Below are positions 24,036-31,939 of a stretch of 64,000 bases of DNA, piece by piece. The translations under genes were made by a program, and so were the position numbers. How positions within the stretch are numbered: the stretch's first letter is position 1; each line of letters starts with the position of its first letter. The notes beneath the pieces are model-generated. The model did no database searches. It saw only the letters and a list, made by a program, of their open reading frames with translations, and had not been told where the DNA came from. Location of the stretch: NCBI RefSeq assembly GCF_003254525.1, contig NZ_QFYS01000005.1, positions 268,614-332,613 of the forward strand. The letters run 5' to 3'. Origin of the DNA: Phenylobacterium kunshanense (GTDB lineage: Bacteria > Pseudomonadota > Alphaproteobacteria > Caulobacterales > Caulobacteraceae).

Positions 24036-24935
24036 TCAGCCGGTGGGCGCGCAGACCTCGCGCAGGCAGGCTCGCAGCCAGCGGTGCGCGGGATCGGCGT
24101 CGAGCCGCGGGTGCCACAGCATCGAGACGGTGAACGGTGTCGTCGGCAGCGGGACGGGGACGGCGTGCAGGCCCTGGCGCAGGCTGCGGGTGTGGCGGTC
24201 CGGCACGGTCGCCACGAGGTTTGACGCTGCGGCGAGGGCGATGGCCGCCGAGAAGCCGCCGACCATGTTGTCCACGCGCCGCTGCAGCCCGGCCGGCAGG
24301 AAGGGCAGGTCGACGGCGTCGGCCTCGAAGCCGGTGCGCGAGACGACGACGTGCCGGGCGGCGAGGTAGCGGCCGGCGGTCACGGCGCCCTTCGTCAGGG
24401 GGTGGCCGTCGCGGACCACGGCCACCAGCCGGTCCTCGAACAGCGCGCGGGCGCGGACCTCAGGACCGATGGCGGTATCGACGACGCCGGTCTCCAGGTC
24501 GACCCGGCCGTCGCGCAAGGGCGCGCTGTCCTTGTCGGGCTTCTGCAGGAAGTTGAGGCGCACGCCGGGCGCGTCGGCCGCGGCGCGGGCGATGAGGGCG
24601 GGGCCGAAGTTCTCCACGAAGCCGTCGCTGGTGCGCAGGGTGAAGGTGCGCTGCAGGGCGGCGAGGTCGACGGTGTCGTCGGGGCGCAGGACCGCCTGGG
24701 CGTCCTGGACCAGGTCGTGGACGCGGGCCCGCAGCGCCTCGGCGCGGGGCGTCGCCACCAGCCCCCGGCCGGCGCGGACCAGCAGCGGGTCGCCCGTCGC
24801 CTCGCGGAGGCGGGCTAGGGCGCGGCTCATGGCGGAGGGGCTGAGGCGCAGCCGCTCGGCGGCGCGGGCGACGCTGCCTTCGCTGAGCAGCACGTCCAGG
24901 GTCAGCAGCAGGTTGAGATCCGGGAGCGCGGGCAT
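24036..24935 (-). CDS. LysR-family transcriptional regulator
   Basis: A 299-residue regulator with an N-terminal winged HTH (LNLLLTLDVLLSEGSVARAA, then SPSAMSRALARLREATGDPL, residues 5-62) and a C-terminal effector-binding domain. The start at 24935 is the one that places the HTH at the usual distance from the N-terminus. It is divergent from a cupin/MFS/CoA-transferase operon with 126 bp between starts. This gap carries a good LysR-type dyad at 24976-24992, so it probably controls that operon and itself. Confidence 0.92.
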   Translation of the reverse strand: MPALPDLNLLLTLDVLLSEGSVARAAERLRLSPSAMSRALARLREATGDPLLVRAGRGLVATPRAEALRARVHDLVQDAQAVLRPDDTVDLAALQRTFTLRTSDGFVENFGPALIARAAADAPGVRLNFLQKPDKDSAPLRDGRVDLETGVVDTAIGPEVRARALFEDRLVAVVRDGHPLTKGAVTAGRYLAARHVVVSRTGFEADAVDLPFLPAGLQRRVDNMVGGFSAAIALAAASNLVATVPDRHTRSLRQGLHAVPVPLPTTPFTVSMLWHPRLDADPAHRWLRACLREVCAPTG

Positions 24936-24975
24936 GCGCCACCTTAGCAGGTTTCTCGCCGGACATGGCGTCTCA

Positions 24976-24992
24976 TGCACGATTGGAGTGCA
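24976..24992. promoter_or_regulatory. LysR-type operator dyad (TGCAC-N7-GTGCA)
   Basis: TGCACGATTGGAGTGCA is a perfect 5-bp inverted repeat with a 7-bp spacer and contains the T-N11-A core of LysR sites. It lies midway between the divergent LysR and cupin genes, 41 bp from the first and 70 bp from the second. Confidence 0.65.
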
Positions 24993-25061
24993 AATGCTGC
25001 GCGTTCCGCCATGACTGGCCGCCGCCTAGCTTCCGCCCCGAACTCGGACGGAGGACGGACG

Positions 25062-25580
25062 ATGACGGAAAGCACGCTGGAGCGGGGCATGGCGCGGGTG
25101 CGGGCGGCCTGGGGGCCGCTCTCCACGCCGCTGGTGGCGGAAGGCCGTGACATTCTCGAAGGCCTGGCGAGGGCGCCGACCTCCGAGCCCTGGCTGGCGG
25201 CGCTGGTCTCCGAGGCGCCGGCGAGCCGGGAGCTGCACAGGGATCCCGACCACGGCTTCGTGTTGCTGGGACATGCCGAGCAGGCCGGGCTCTATCGGCC
25301 GCCGCACGACCATGGCGCGGCCTGGGTGATCTATGCCGTCCAGCACGGCGAGGTCGAGATGCGGACCTATGGCCGGGTCGAGGCGCCCGATGGCGTCCGG
25401 CTGGTGCGGCGCGATGTGGTCCGGCTACGGGCCGGCGACGTGGCGGCCTACCTGCCCGGCGACATCCACGACACCCGGTGCCTCAGCGAGACGGCGCTGT
25501 TGTTCCGCTTCACCGCGCGCGACCTGCGCCAGGAGGACCGGGAGGGGCGGCTGACCCGCTATCCGGCGCCCGCGGCGTGA
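25062..25580 (+). CDS. cupin-like protein
   Basis: A 172-residue soluble protein. Residues 75-165 form a small beta-barrel-type cupin: PPHDHGAAWVIYAVQHGEVE supplies the first motif (His pair plus downstream Glu), and LRAGDVAAYLPGDIHD the second (His). Similar proteins occur as stand-alone metal-binding dioxygenase-like enzymes acting on small acids. The ATG at 25062 follows a GGAGG ribosome site; an upstream ATG at 24975 would overlap the operator. The stop overlaps the GTG of the MFS gene (GTGA), so the genes are coupled. Confidence 0.75.
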   Translation: MTESTLERGMARVRAAWGPLSTPLVAEGRDILEGLARAPTSEPWLAALVSEAPASRELHRDPDHGFVLLGHAEQAGLYRPPHDHGAAWVIYAVQHGEVEMRTYGRVEAPDGVRLVRRDVVRLRAGDVAAYLPGDIHDTRCLSETALLFRFTARDLRQEDREGRLTRYPAPAA

Positions 25581-26971
25581 GCGGCCTGCCGGAGCCGCGG
25601 CGGACCGCGGCGGTGGCGGCGGTGCTGGCGGCCATGGCGCTGGTGGTGCTGGACGCCGGGATGTCGAACCTGGCGGTCCCGACGATCGGGCGAGCGCTGG
25701 GCGTGGAGCCAAGCGAGGCGCTGGTCGTGGTGACCGCCTACCAGGCGGCGCTGGTGATGGCGCTGCTGCCCTGCGGCGCCCTGGGTGAGCGGCTGGGATG
25801 TCGCCGGGTCTTCGTGGCCGGCGTGGCGGTGTTCGCCACGGCGGCGGCGGGCTGCGCGCTGGCGCCGTCGCTGGCCTGGCTGGCGGTCGGGCGGCTGGCG
25901 CAGGGGCTGGGCGGGGCGGCGGTGATGTCGCTGGGCGTCGCGCTGCTGCGCGAGAGCGTCCCACGGGACCGGATCGGCGCCGCCATCGGATGGAACGCCC
26001 TGACGGTCGCCCTGGCGTCGGCCGCCGCGCCGAGCCTGGGGGCGCTGGTGCTGCACCACGCCGACTGGCGCTGGCTGTTCGTGGGGCACCTGCCCGTCGC
26101 CGTGCTGGCGGTGGCGGCGGCCTTCGCCCTGCCGCGCGGAAACGGCGGGGACGGGCGACTGGACCCCCTCAGCATGGGCTTGAACGTCGTGGCGTTCGGG
26201 CTGCTGGTGGTCGCGGCGCAGGCGATGGGCGGTCCGGCCTGGGCGGTCCTGGCGCCGGTCGCCGGGTCGGCCGCGGCGTTCGTGGCGCTGGTGCGCCGGG
26301 AGGCGCCGAAGGCCGCGCCGCTGGTCCCGTTCGACCTGCTGCGCCGGCCGGCGTTCCGGGGCGCGGTTCTCGCGTCCGTGTGCTGCTTCACGGGACAGTC
26401 GGCCGGGATGATCGCCCTGTCGTTCCATCTGCAGGGGGCGATGGGCCTCGACCCTCTGGCCGCGGCGCTCTGCCTGACGCCGTGGCCGCTCGCGGTGGCC
26501 TCGGCCTCGGTCGTCGCCGGCCGGGCGGCGGAGCGCCTGCCGACGGCCTGGCTCTGCGCGGTGGGAGCCGGGGGGCTCGCGGCGGGGCTGGCGGCGTGCG
26601 CCACGTGGCCGGCGGCGGCGGGCGACGAGCGGCGTCTCATGGCCTGCGCGGCCCTGTGCGGCCTGGGCTTCGGCCTCTTCCAGACCCCGAACAACCGCAG
26701 CCTCTTCCTCGCCGCGCCCCGACAGCGCGCCGGGGCGGCCGGCGGCGCGCAGGCGACCGCCCGGCTGACGGGACAGACGGCGGGGGCGCTGGCGATGACC
26801 ACCCTGCTCGGCGTCCTGCCGGTCGACACGGGCGCGCGCGCCGGGCTTGCGCTCGCCGCCGCCGCGGCGCTGGCGGCCGCTGTGGCGAGCCTCCTGCGCG
26901 CCGGGGCGGACCAGGGCGAGGATCACGCCCCTTCCGTCCGCCACGTCACCCCAGGTAATGCGGAGGCATGA
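25577..26971 (+). CDS. MFS transporter, DHA2 (EmrB/QacA-like) type
   Basis: A 464-residue membrane protein with about 14 helices. The helix-1 motif LDAGMSNLAVPTI, motif A-like GALGERLGCRRVF and the antiporter motif C-like region (GRLAQGLGGAAVMSLGVALL) fit drug:H+ antiporters. Translation starts at GTG 25577, overlapping the cupin stop by 4 bases, and the end overlaps the CoA-transferase start by 4 bases. As part of a LysR-controlled operon it could export or import an organic acid rather than a drug. Confidence 0.88.
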   Translation: MSGLPEPRRTAAVAAVLAAMALVVLDAGMSNLAVPTIGRALGVEPSEALVVVTAYQAALVMALLPCGALGERLGCRRVFVAGVAVFATAAAGCALAPSLAWLAVGRLAQGLGGAAVMSLGVALLRESVPRDRIGAAIGWNALTVALASAAAPSLGALVLHHADWRWLFVGHLPVAVLAVAAAFALPRGNGGDGRLDPLSMGLNVVAFGLLVVAAQAMGGPAWAVLAPVAGSAAAFVALVRREAPKAAPLVPFDLLRRPAFRGAVLASVCCFTGQSAGMIALSFHLQGAMGLDPLAAALCLTPWPLAVASASVVAGRAAERLPTAWLCAVGAGGLAAGLAACATWPAAAGDERRLMACAALCGLGFGLFQTPNNRSLFLAAPRQRAGAAGGAQATARLTGQTAGALAMTTLLGVLPVDTGARAGLALAAAAALAAAVASLLRAGADQGEDHAPSVRHVTPGNAEA

Positions 26972-28188
26972 CCGACGCCGCCGCCCCCGCTTCCGCCCCC
27001 GGACCGCTCTCCGATCTCGTCGTGATCGAGATGGGGACGCTGATCGCGGGCCCGTTCTGCGGCCAGATCCTGGGGGACTTCGGCGCCGAGGTGATCAAGG
27101 TGGAGGACCCCAAGGTGGGCGATCCCATGCGCCAGTGGGGGCGCAGCCTGCCCAAGGGGCTGTCGCCCTGGTGGCCGGTGATCGGGCGCAACAAGAAGTC
27201 GGTGGGCCTGGACCTGCGCAAGCCCGAGGGCCAGGCGCTGGCGCGCGAGCTGATCGCCGGCGCCGACGTGGTGATCGAGAACTTCCGCCCCGGGGCCATG
27301 GAGAAGTGGGGCCTGGGCTATGAGGCGCTGTCGAAGATCAATCCGCGGCTGATCATGGCCCGGGTGTCGGGGTTCGGACAGACGGGCCCCTATTCGCAGC
27401 GGGCGGGCTACGGCCTGATCGGCGAGGCCATGGGCGGCCTGCGCTATGTGACCGGCGAGCCGGACCGGGCGCCGGCGCGGGCCGGCATCTCCATCGGCGA
27501 CAGCCTGGCGGCGATGCATTCGGTGATGGGCATCCTGATGGCGCTGCACCATCGCGAGCGGACCGGGCAGGGCCAGGTGATCGACGCGGCGCTGTACGAG
27601 AGCGTGCTGGCGGTGATGGAGAACCTGGTCACCGAGTACGACCTGACCGGCTATGTGCGCGAGCGGTCGGGCTCGGTGCTGCCGGGGATCGCGCCGTCGA
27701 ACGCCTATCCCTGCCGGAACGGCGAGATGATCCTGATCGGCGGCAACGGCGACAACGTCTATGCCCGCCTGACCGAGGCCATGGGGCGGCCCGACCTGAA
27801 GGACGACCCGAAGTTCGTCAGCCATGCGGCGCGCGGCGAGCACCAGGCCGAGCTGGACGGGATCATCGCCGAGTGGACCAGCGGCTATGCGCTGGGCGAC
27901 CTGCTGAAGCTGCTGGAGGACAAGGGCGTGCCGGCGAGCCGCGTGTTCCGCGCCCCCGACATGCTGGAGGACCCGCAGTACCAGGCGCGGGAGGCGATCG
28001 TGTCGGTGGAGCACCCGGTGTTCGGCCCGGTGCGGATGCAGAACGCCTTCCCGAAGCTGTCGGCGACGCCCGGCAAGGTGCGCTGGCCGGGGCCGGCGCT
28101 GGGCCAGCACACCAACGAGGTGCTGGCGGCGCGGGCGGGGTGTTCGCCGGAGCGGCTGGCCGAGCTGCGCGCGGCGGGGGTGATCTAG
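26968..28188 (+). CDS. CaiB/BaiF family CoA transferase
   Basis: A 406-residue class III CoA transferase. The catalytic aspartate is D178 in GISIGDSLAAMHS; other marks are VIKVEDPKVGDPMR, the GRNKKSVGLDL segment and SGFGQTGPYS. It moves CoA between carboxylic acids in the cytoplasm. It is the last gene of the cupin-MFS-CaiB operon (ATGA overlap with the transporter). With an acyl-CoA ligase on the other side of the LysR gene, the locus may degrade an unidentified acid (inference). Confidence 0.92.
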   Translation: MTDAAAPASAPGPLSDLVVIEMGTLIAGPFCGQILGDFGAEVIKVEDPKVGDPMRQWGRSLPKGLSPWWPVIGRNKKSVGLDLRKPEGQALARELIAGADVVIENFRPGAMEKWGLGYEALSKINPRLIMARVSGFGQTGPYSQRAGYGLIGEAMGGLRYVTGEPDRAPARAGISIGDSLAAMHSVMGILMALHHRERTGQGQVIDAALYESVLAVMENLVTEYDLTGYVRERSGSVLPGIAPSNAYPCRNGEMILIGGNGDNVYARLTEAMGRPDLKDDPKFVSHAARGEHQAELDGIIAEWTSGYALGDLLKLLEDKGVPASRVFRAPDMLEDPQYQAREAIVSVEHPVFGPVRMQNAFPKLSATPGKVRWPGPALGQHTNEVLAARAGCSPERLAELRAAGVI

Positions 28189-28210
28189 GGGGGCGGGAGC
28201 CAACCCACGG

Positions 28211-28370
28211 CGTCATCCCGGTTTGGGCAAAGGCCCAAGACCGGGACCCAACCCTTAAGCCGTGCGCCTGGAGGCGCCGCAGGAGGCGTCGAGCCCGATG
28301 GCGCGCCCTGCCTCCGCCGCTCCCGGACGGTTGGGTCCTGGTCTTCGCCTTGCGGCGAAACCGGGATGAC
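28211..28370. repeat. long palindromic intergenic repeat (GTCATCCCGGTTT ends)
   Basis: The left end CGTCATCCCGGTTT is mirrored by AAACCGGGATGAC at the right end. Inside, GACCGGGACCCAACC is mirrored by GGTTGGGTCCTGGTC. The whole 160 bp can fold back on itself. This looks like a dispersed, possibly MITE-like, non-coding repeat. It sits between two convergent genes; the remaining gap to 28608 shows nothing else I recognise. Confidence 0.65.
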
Positions 28371-28608
28371 AGCGGAAGGCGGGAACAAAGGAAGCAGCCG
28401 GCCGGCGACCTGTGCCGCGGGCCGACCGCAGAAGTCAGGGTCGCCTGATCCGGGCGATCTCCCCTGGCCGCCGGTCCGGCCTCCGCGGGTACGCCGCGAA
28501 CCTTCATGGGCATGGGGATAGGCGTCGGCGAGGGCTTTGCGCAGGTGGCGCCTTGTCTCAGCGCGATCTCGCCGCGCGTCACTGCGCCGCTTCATATGGT
28601 GAACGATA

Positions 28609-30021
28609 TCAGCGGTTTGCGAGTAGCTCGGCGACGGCGGCGGCTACCTGGGTGACGTCGTAGGGCTTGCGGATGACGGGCGCCTCGAAGCCGCCCGGCG
28701 CGCCGCCGGTCTCGCCGTAGCCGGTGGCGAAGACGAAGGGGATGCCGCGCTTGGAGAGCACCTCGGCGACGGGGGTCACGGAGTGGCCGTTGAGATTGGC
28801 GTCGAGCACCGCGGCGTCGATCGGCTGGTCCAGGAGGTCGAGGGCCTCTTCCAGCTCGTAGGCCGGGCCGACCACGGTGGCGCCGGCGTCCGAGAGGCCG
28901 GTCTCGAGCTCCAGGGCCAGGAGGACGGCGTCCTCCACGATCAGCACCCGGGCGCCCTTGAGGCTGGCCGGGCCGCGGGAGGTGGCGACGGTCTCGGTGA
29001 CGCGGGCGCTGGGGACCTCGGGCACCACCTCGGGCCGCTCGGCCACGGCGGCGGGGCCGGCGACCAGGCGGGCGACGACGCCGCCCGGCCGGTAGTCCAC
29101 GTGCGCCTCGCCGTTCAGTTCCCGGCCGGTGACCTGTTCCAGCAGGGTGCAGCCGAAGCCGCGGCGCTGGGGCGGGGAGACCGTCGGGCCGCCGGTCTCC
29201 GTCCAGTGCATCTCGAACCCGCCCTCGGGCCGGCAGGTCCAGGTGACGCGGACGTGGCCGATATCGTTGGAGAGCGCGCCGAACTTCACCGCATTGGTGG
29301 CCAGTTCGTGCAGGGCCAGCGACAGGGCGTTGGCGGCGCGGGGGGTGAGGAAGAGCTCGGGCCCTTCCCAGCTCGTCTGGCCGGGGGCCAGGGCGCCCAG
29401 CTCGGCCGAGGCCAGGTGGTCGATGGCCGCGCCGCGCCAGCGGGCGGCGGTGAGCAGTTCGTTGGCCGAAGCCATGGCCTTCAGGCGGCCGGTGAAAGCC
29501 TGGAGGAAGGCGTCGAGGCTGGCCGTGCGGCGGGCCGTCTGCTGCGCCAGGCTCTGGACGGCGGCCAGCACGTTCTTCACCCGGTGATCCAGCTCGGCCA
29601 TGGCCTGGATCCGCCGCTCCTCCTCCTGGTGGAGCTGGGTCACGTCCTGGACGATGCCTATCATGGTGATCGGCCGGCCCTGGTCGTCGCGCTCGACGAT
29701 GCCGGCGACCCGGACCCAGATGATGTGGCCGTCGGGGCAGACGTGGCGGAAGGCGCTGCCAAAGCGGTTCTCGGTCTGGCGGTTGCCCTCGCGGGCGGCG
29801 CGGAACGCCGGCAGGTCCTCGGGATGGACGAACTCGTCCAGCGCGGCGCCGCCCAGCGCGGGGCGTTCCCCGGCCGGGATGCCGGTCATGGCGGACATGC
29901 GCTCGGAGATGATGAAGACGTCGCGCGCGAAATCCCACTCGAACGACCCGAGGCCCGCGGCCTCGAGCGCCAGCTCGAGGCGGTGGTCAGGGTCGGACGG
30001 GGCGTCTCGTTCCCGAGTCAT
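28609..30021 (-). CDS. HWE-family PAS sensor kinase fused to a receiver domain
   Basis: A 470-residue cytoplasmic hybrid kinase: PAS domain (about residues 15-135), HWE histidine kinase (His146 in ELDHRVKNVLAAV, HELATNAVKFGALS, and the WTE motif at 273-275), then a receiver domain (residues 357-468, acidic pair E363-D364, phospho-Asp407 in VLDANLNG). HWE kinases of alphaproteobacteria frequently feed PhyR or modulate the general stress response, and the GSR core lies 5 kb away. The isolated location and PAS/HWE/REC order allow light, redox or other inputs; no cofactor-binding Cys of a LOV domain is seen. Confidence 0.9.
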   Translation of the reverse strand: MTRERDAPSDPDHRLELALEAAGLGSFEWDFARDVFIISERMSAMTGIPAGERPALGGAALDEFVHPEDLPAFRAAREGNRQTENRFGSAFRHVCPDGHIIWVRVAGIVERDDQGRPITMIGIVQDVTQLHQEEERRIQAMAELDHRVKNVLAAVQSLAQQTARRTASLDAFLQAFTGRLKAMASANELLTAARWRGAAIDHLASAELGALAPGQTSWEGPELFLTPRAANALSLALHELATNAVKFGALSNDIGHVRVTWTCRPEGGFEMHWTETGGPTVSPPQRRGFGCTLLEQVTGRELNGEAHVDYRPGGVVARLVAGPAAVAERPEVVPEVPSARVTETVATSRGPASLKGARVLIVEDAVLLALELETGLSDAGATVVGPAYELEEALDLLDQPIDAAVLDANLNGHSVTPVAEVLSKRGIPFVFATGYGETGGAPGGFEAPVIRKPYDVTQVAAAVAELLANR

Positions 30022-30070
30022 CTACCCAACATAGGCATGGCGGCGATCCGAAGCGAACAGGAACACCCTT

Positions 30071-30095
30071 AAAGCGATCTGAATCGTCGCGTTCC
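30071..30095 (-). promoter_or_regulatory. near-match to an EcfG promoter before the HWE kinase
   Basis: Read on the minus strand, GGAAC (30091-30095) is followed after 16 bp by CTTT (30071-30074), one mismatch from CGTT. It lies 50-74 bp before the kinase start. The -35 element is exact but the -10 is not, so the call is weak. Confidence 0.35.
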
Positions 30096-30175
30096 CTTTG
30101 CGGGTGTTGGCCGAAGAACCTATGTTGGCGTGGTCCAGCTTCCCGCCGCGGGAGGCGCCCGTTGGAGATGCGACC

Positions 30176-30484
30176 ATGCCCCCCAAGGCTTCCGAGCTGA
30201 CCCCCGAAGACACCACCGCCGCGGCCAACGACACGACCGCCAAGATCGTGGCCGACGCGCAGATGGCCATCGCCGACGCCGCCAAGCGGATCGAGGCGGC
30301 GGTGCAGCAGGGGCTGGAGCAGGTCCGCGCCCAGAGCCGGGTGTACGCCGACGTGGCCTCCGAGCAGATCGACGAGGCCAGCCGCGTGGCCAGCGAACAG
30401 ATCCGCGCCCGCCCGCTCGCCGCCACCGGCGCCGCCCTGGGCGTCGGCGTCCTGATCGGCCTGCTGCTCGCCTCGCGGCGTTGA
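30176..30484 (+). CDS. DUF883/ElaB-YqjD-like membrane-anchored protein
   Basis: A 102-residue protein: a long amphipathic helical region (residues 15-75) rich in Ala, Gln and Glu, then RPLAATGAALGVGVLIGLLL and a terminal SRR. This C-terminal anchor with final arginines is the mark of the DUF883/YqjD group, inner-membrane proteins linked to stress and stationary phase. The ATG at 30176 was chosen because it starts the conserved helix. The next gene begins at an overlapping TTGA. Confidence 0.75.
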   Translation: MPPKASELTPEDTTAAANDTTAKIVADAQMAIADAAKRIEAAVQQGLEQVRAQSRVYADVASEQIDEASRVASEQIRARPLAATGAALGVGVLIGLLLASRR

Positions 30485-30891
30485 ACCTCCGCAGGATCCT
30501 CAACCTGGCGATCGCCTTCGCGGCCGTCGTCACCGCCGCCGTCGTGTGCGTGGTGGCGGCGTCGTTCGCCGTCTATGCGCTGGCCAAGGTCTGGCTGGGC
30601 CCGGCCGGGGGAGCGGCGGTGGTCGTCGGGGTGTTCGCCCTGTTCGCCGTGATCGTCGCCGTCCTGGCCACCCGCAAGGCCGCGCCGAAACCGACCCCCG
30701 GCGCGCCGCCGGACGAGGCGGTGGTCGACCGGCTCATCGGCCTCGCCAAGGAAAAGCCGCTGATCGCCCTGGGCGCCGCCGCGGCGGCGACCGCGGCCGC
30801 CGTGGCCGTGCTGGTGCGCAACCCGGCGTTGATCACAGCCCTGGTCAGCGCCTTCCTGGCGGGCAGCAGCTCGGCGAAGTCGGGCAAGTAG
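30481..30891 (+). CDS. small membrane protein, DUF1469/holin-X-like
   Basis: A 136-residue protein with two close transmembrane helices (about residues 8-32 and 38-62) and a third hydrophobic region near 95-125. It starts at TTG 30481, whose TTGA overlaps the upstream stop, so translation is coupled. A DUF883-type protein followed by a two-helix DUF1469 (YqjE) protein is a common pair of cell-envelope stress genes; the match to DUF1469 is by layout rather than clear motifs. It ends 2 bp before an EcfG promoter for the next gene. Confidence 0.65.
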   Translation: MNLRRILNLAIAFAAVVTAAVVCVVAASFAVYALAKVWLGPAGGAAVVVGVFALFAVIVAVLATRKAAPKPTPGAPPDEAVVDRLIGLAKEKPLIALGAAAAATAAAVAVLVRNPALITALVSAFLAGSSSAKSGK

Positions 30892-30892
30892 C

Positions 30893-30917
30893 GGAACAGC
30901 ACAGCCGCACGGGCGTT
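30893..30917 (+). promoter_or_regulatory. EcfG (SigT) promoter, exact match, 16-bp spacer
   Basis: GGAAC at 30893-30897 and CGTT at 30914-30917 with 16 bp between. It is 45 bp upstream of the DUF1328 start codon. Confidence 0.8.
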
Positions 30918-30961
30918 GCTTCGCCGCAGGCCGATACGGGCCTGCGAACGGAGATTGTGAC

Positions 30962-31147
30962 ATGCTCGGTTGGGCTCTGACCTTCCTGGTGGTCGCCCTG
31001 ATCGCCGGCGTGCTTGGTTTCACCTCGGTGGCCGGCGCGGCGATGGGGATCGCCAAGATCCTGTTCTTCGTCTTCCTGGTGCTGTTCGTGGTGTCCCTGG
31101 TCCTGCACCTGGTGCGTGGCCGCGGCCTGGGTTCGGGACCCCTGTAG
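30962..31147 (+). CDS. DUF1328-family small membrane protein
   Basis: A 61-residue protein with two transmembrane helices ([20 protein letters not shown] and [19 protein letters not shown]) joined by a GAAMGIAK turn, the pattern of DUF1328 (YtjA-like) proteins. The function is unknown; these are typical stress-induced envelope proteins. An exact EcfG promoter precedes it, so it is probably a member of the general stress regulon. Convergent with the phosphoesterase gene, 9 bp apart. Confidence 0.88.
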   Translation: MLGWALTFLVVALIAGVLGFTSVAGAAMGIAKILFFVFLVLFVVSLVLHLVRGRGLGSGPL

Positions 31148-31156
31148 GACGCACGA

Positions 31157-31939
31157 CTACCCTGGCCGCCGATCCAGCGCCCAGGTCCGATAGGGCTCGT
31201 AGTGCGAGCCGGTCCAGGCGAGGGCGGTCACGCGGATGCAACCGTCCTCGACCTCGATCTCGTTGTAGCTGGGCGGCACGCCCCGCTCGCGCACCGACAG
31301 GGTGCCGGACCCGACCGCATAGGTCCGCCCGTCGCGGTGCGGATAGGGCCAGGTGAAGGGCGCATGGATGTGCCCGGAGAGCACCAGGTCCACGCGGGCG
31401 TCCGCGAAGACCCCCGCCGCCCGCTCGCCGCCCCAGACCCGGGCGGTCATCGGGCCACCGATCATCTCCACCAGCGGATGATGCACGACCACGATCCGCA
31501 GGGCGTCGCCTGGCTCGAACCAGGCGGCGGCCTCGCGCGCCTGCTGCTCGGCGATCTGGCCCTTGGACCAGTCGAGCCGCGGCTGGGCGCCCCGGGCGGT
31601 GTTGACCCCGCGCACCGCCACGCCCTTGCCGCGCCAGCTCTGGGCGGGCGCAGGTCCGACGTGGCGCTCATAGCGGCGGAAGGGGGCGAAGATCCGCTCC
31701 AGCGGCGCGAGATAGGGCGCGTCATGGTTGCCGGGCGTCACCAGGCGGGGCTCGGGCAGGCCGTCCAGCCAGGCGGCGGCCTCGCGGAACTCGGCCTCCT
31801 CGGCATAGCGGGTCAGGTCGCCGGCGATGACGGTGAGGTCGAAGCCGCCGGCCCGAATCCGGTCGCCGGCCGCCGCCACGGCCGCCTTGTTCTCGCCCCC
31901 GAAATGGATGTCGGACAGGTGCGCCAGACGGAGCTTCAC
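31157..31939 (-). CDS. calcineurin-like metallophosphoesterase
   Basis: A 260-residue phosphoesterase. All metal-site blocks are visible: LAHLSDIHFG (residues 5-14), VIAGDLTRY, VTPGNHDAP, VVVHHPLVE and LSGHIHAPF. There is no signal peptide. It probably hydrolyses a phosphomonoester or diester such as a nucleotide or lipid headgroup. Its start overlaps the lipid-kinase stop by 4 bases (ATGA type), so the two are translated together. Confidence 0.9.
   Translation of the reverse strand: MKLRLAHLSDIHFGGENKAAVAAAGDRIRAGGFDLTVIAGDLTRYAEEAEFREAAAWLDGLPEPRLVTPGNHDAPYLAPLERIFAPFRRYERHVGPAPAQSWRGKGVAVRGVNTARGAQPRLDWSKGQIAEQQAREAAAWFEPGDALRIVVVHHPLVEMIGGPMTARVWGGERAAGVFADARVDLVLSGHIHAPFTWPYPHRDGRTYAVGSGTLSVRERGVPPSYNEIEVEDGCIRVTALAWTGSHYEPYRTWALDRRPG

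Noticed and set aside
30060..30085. GGAAC on the + strand before the DUF883-type gene as an EcfG promoter
   Set aside because: There is no CGTT at 16 or 17 bp; only the -35-like half is present.
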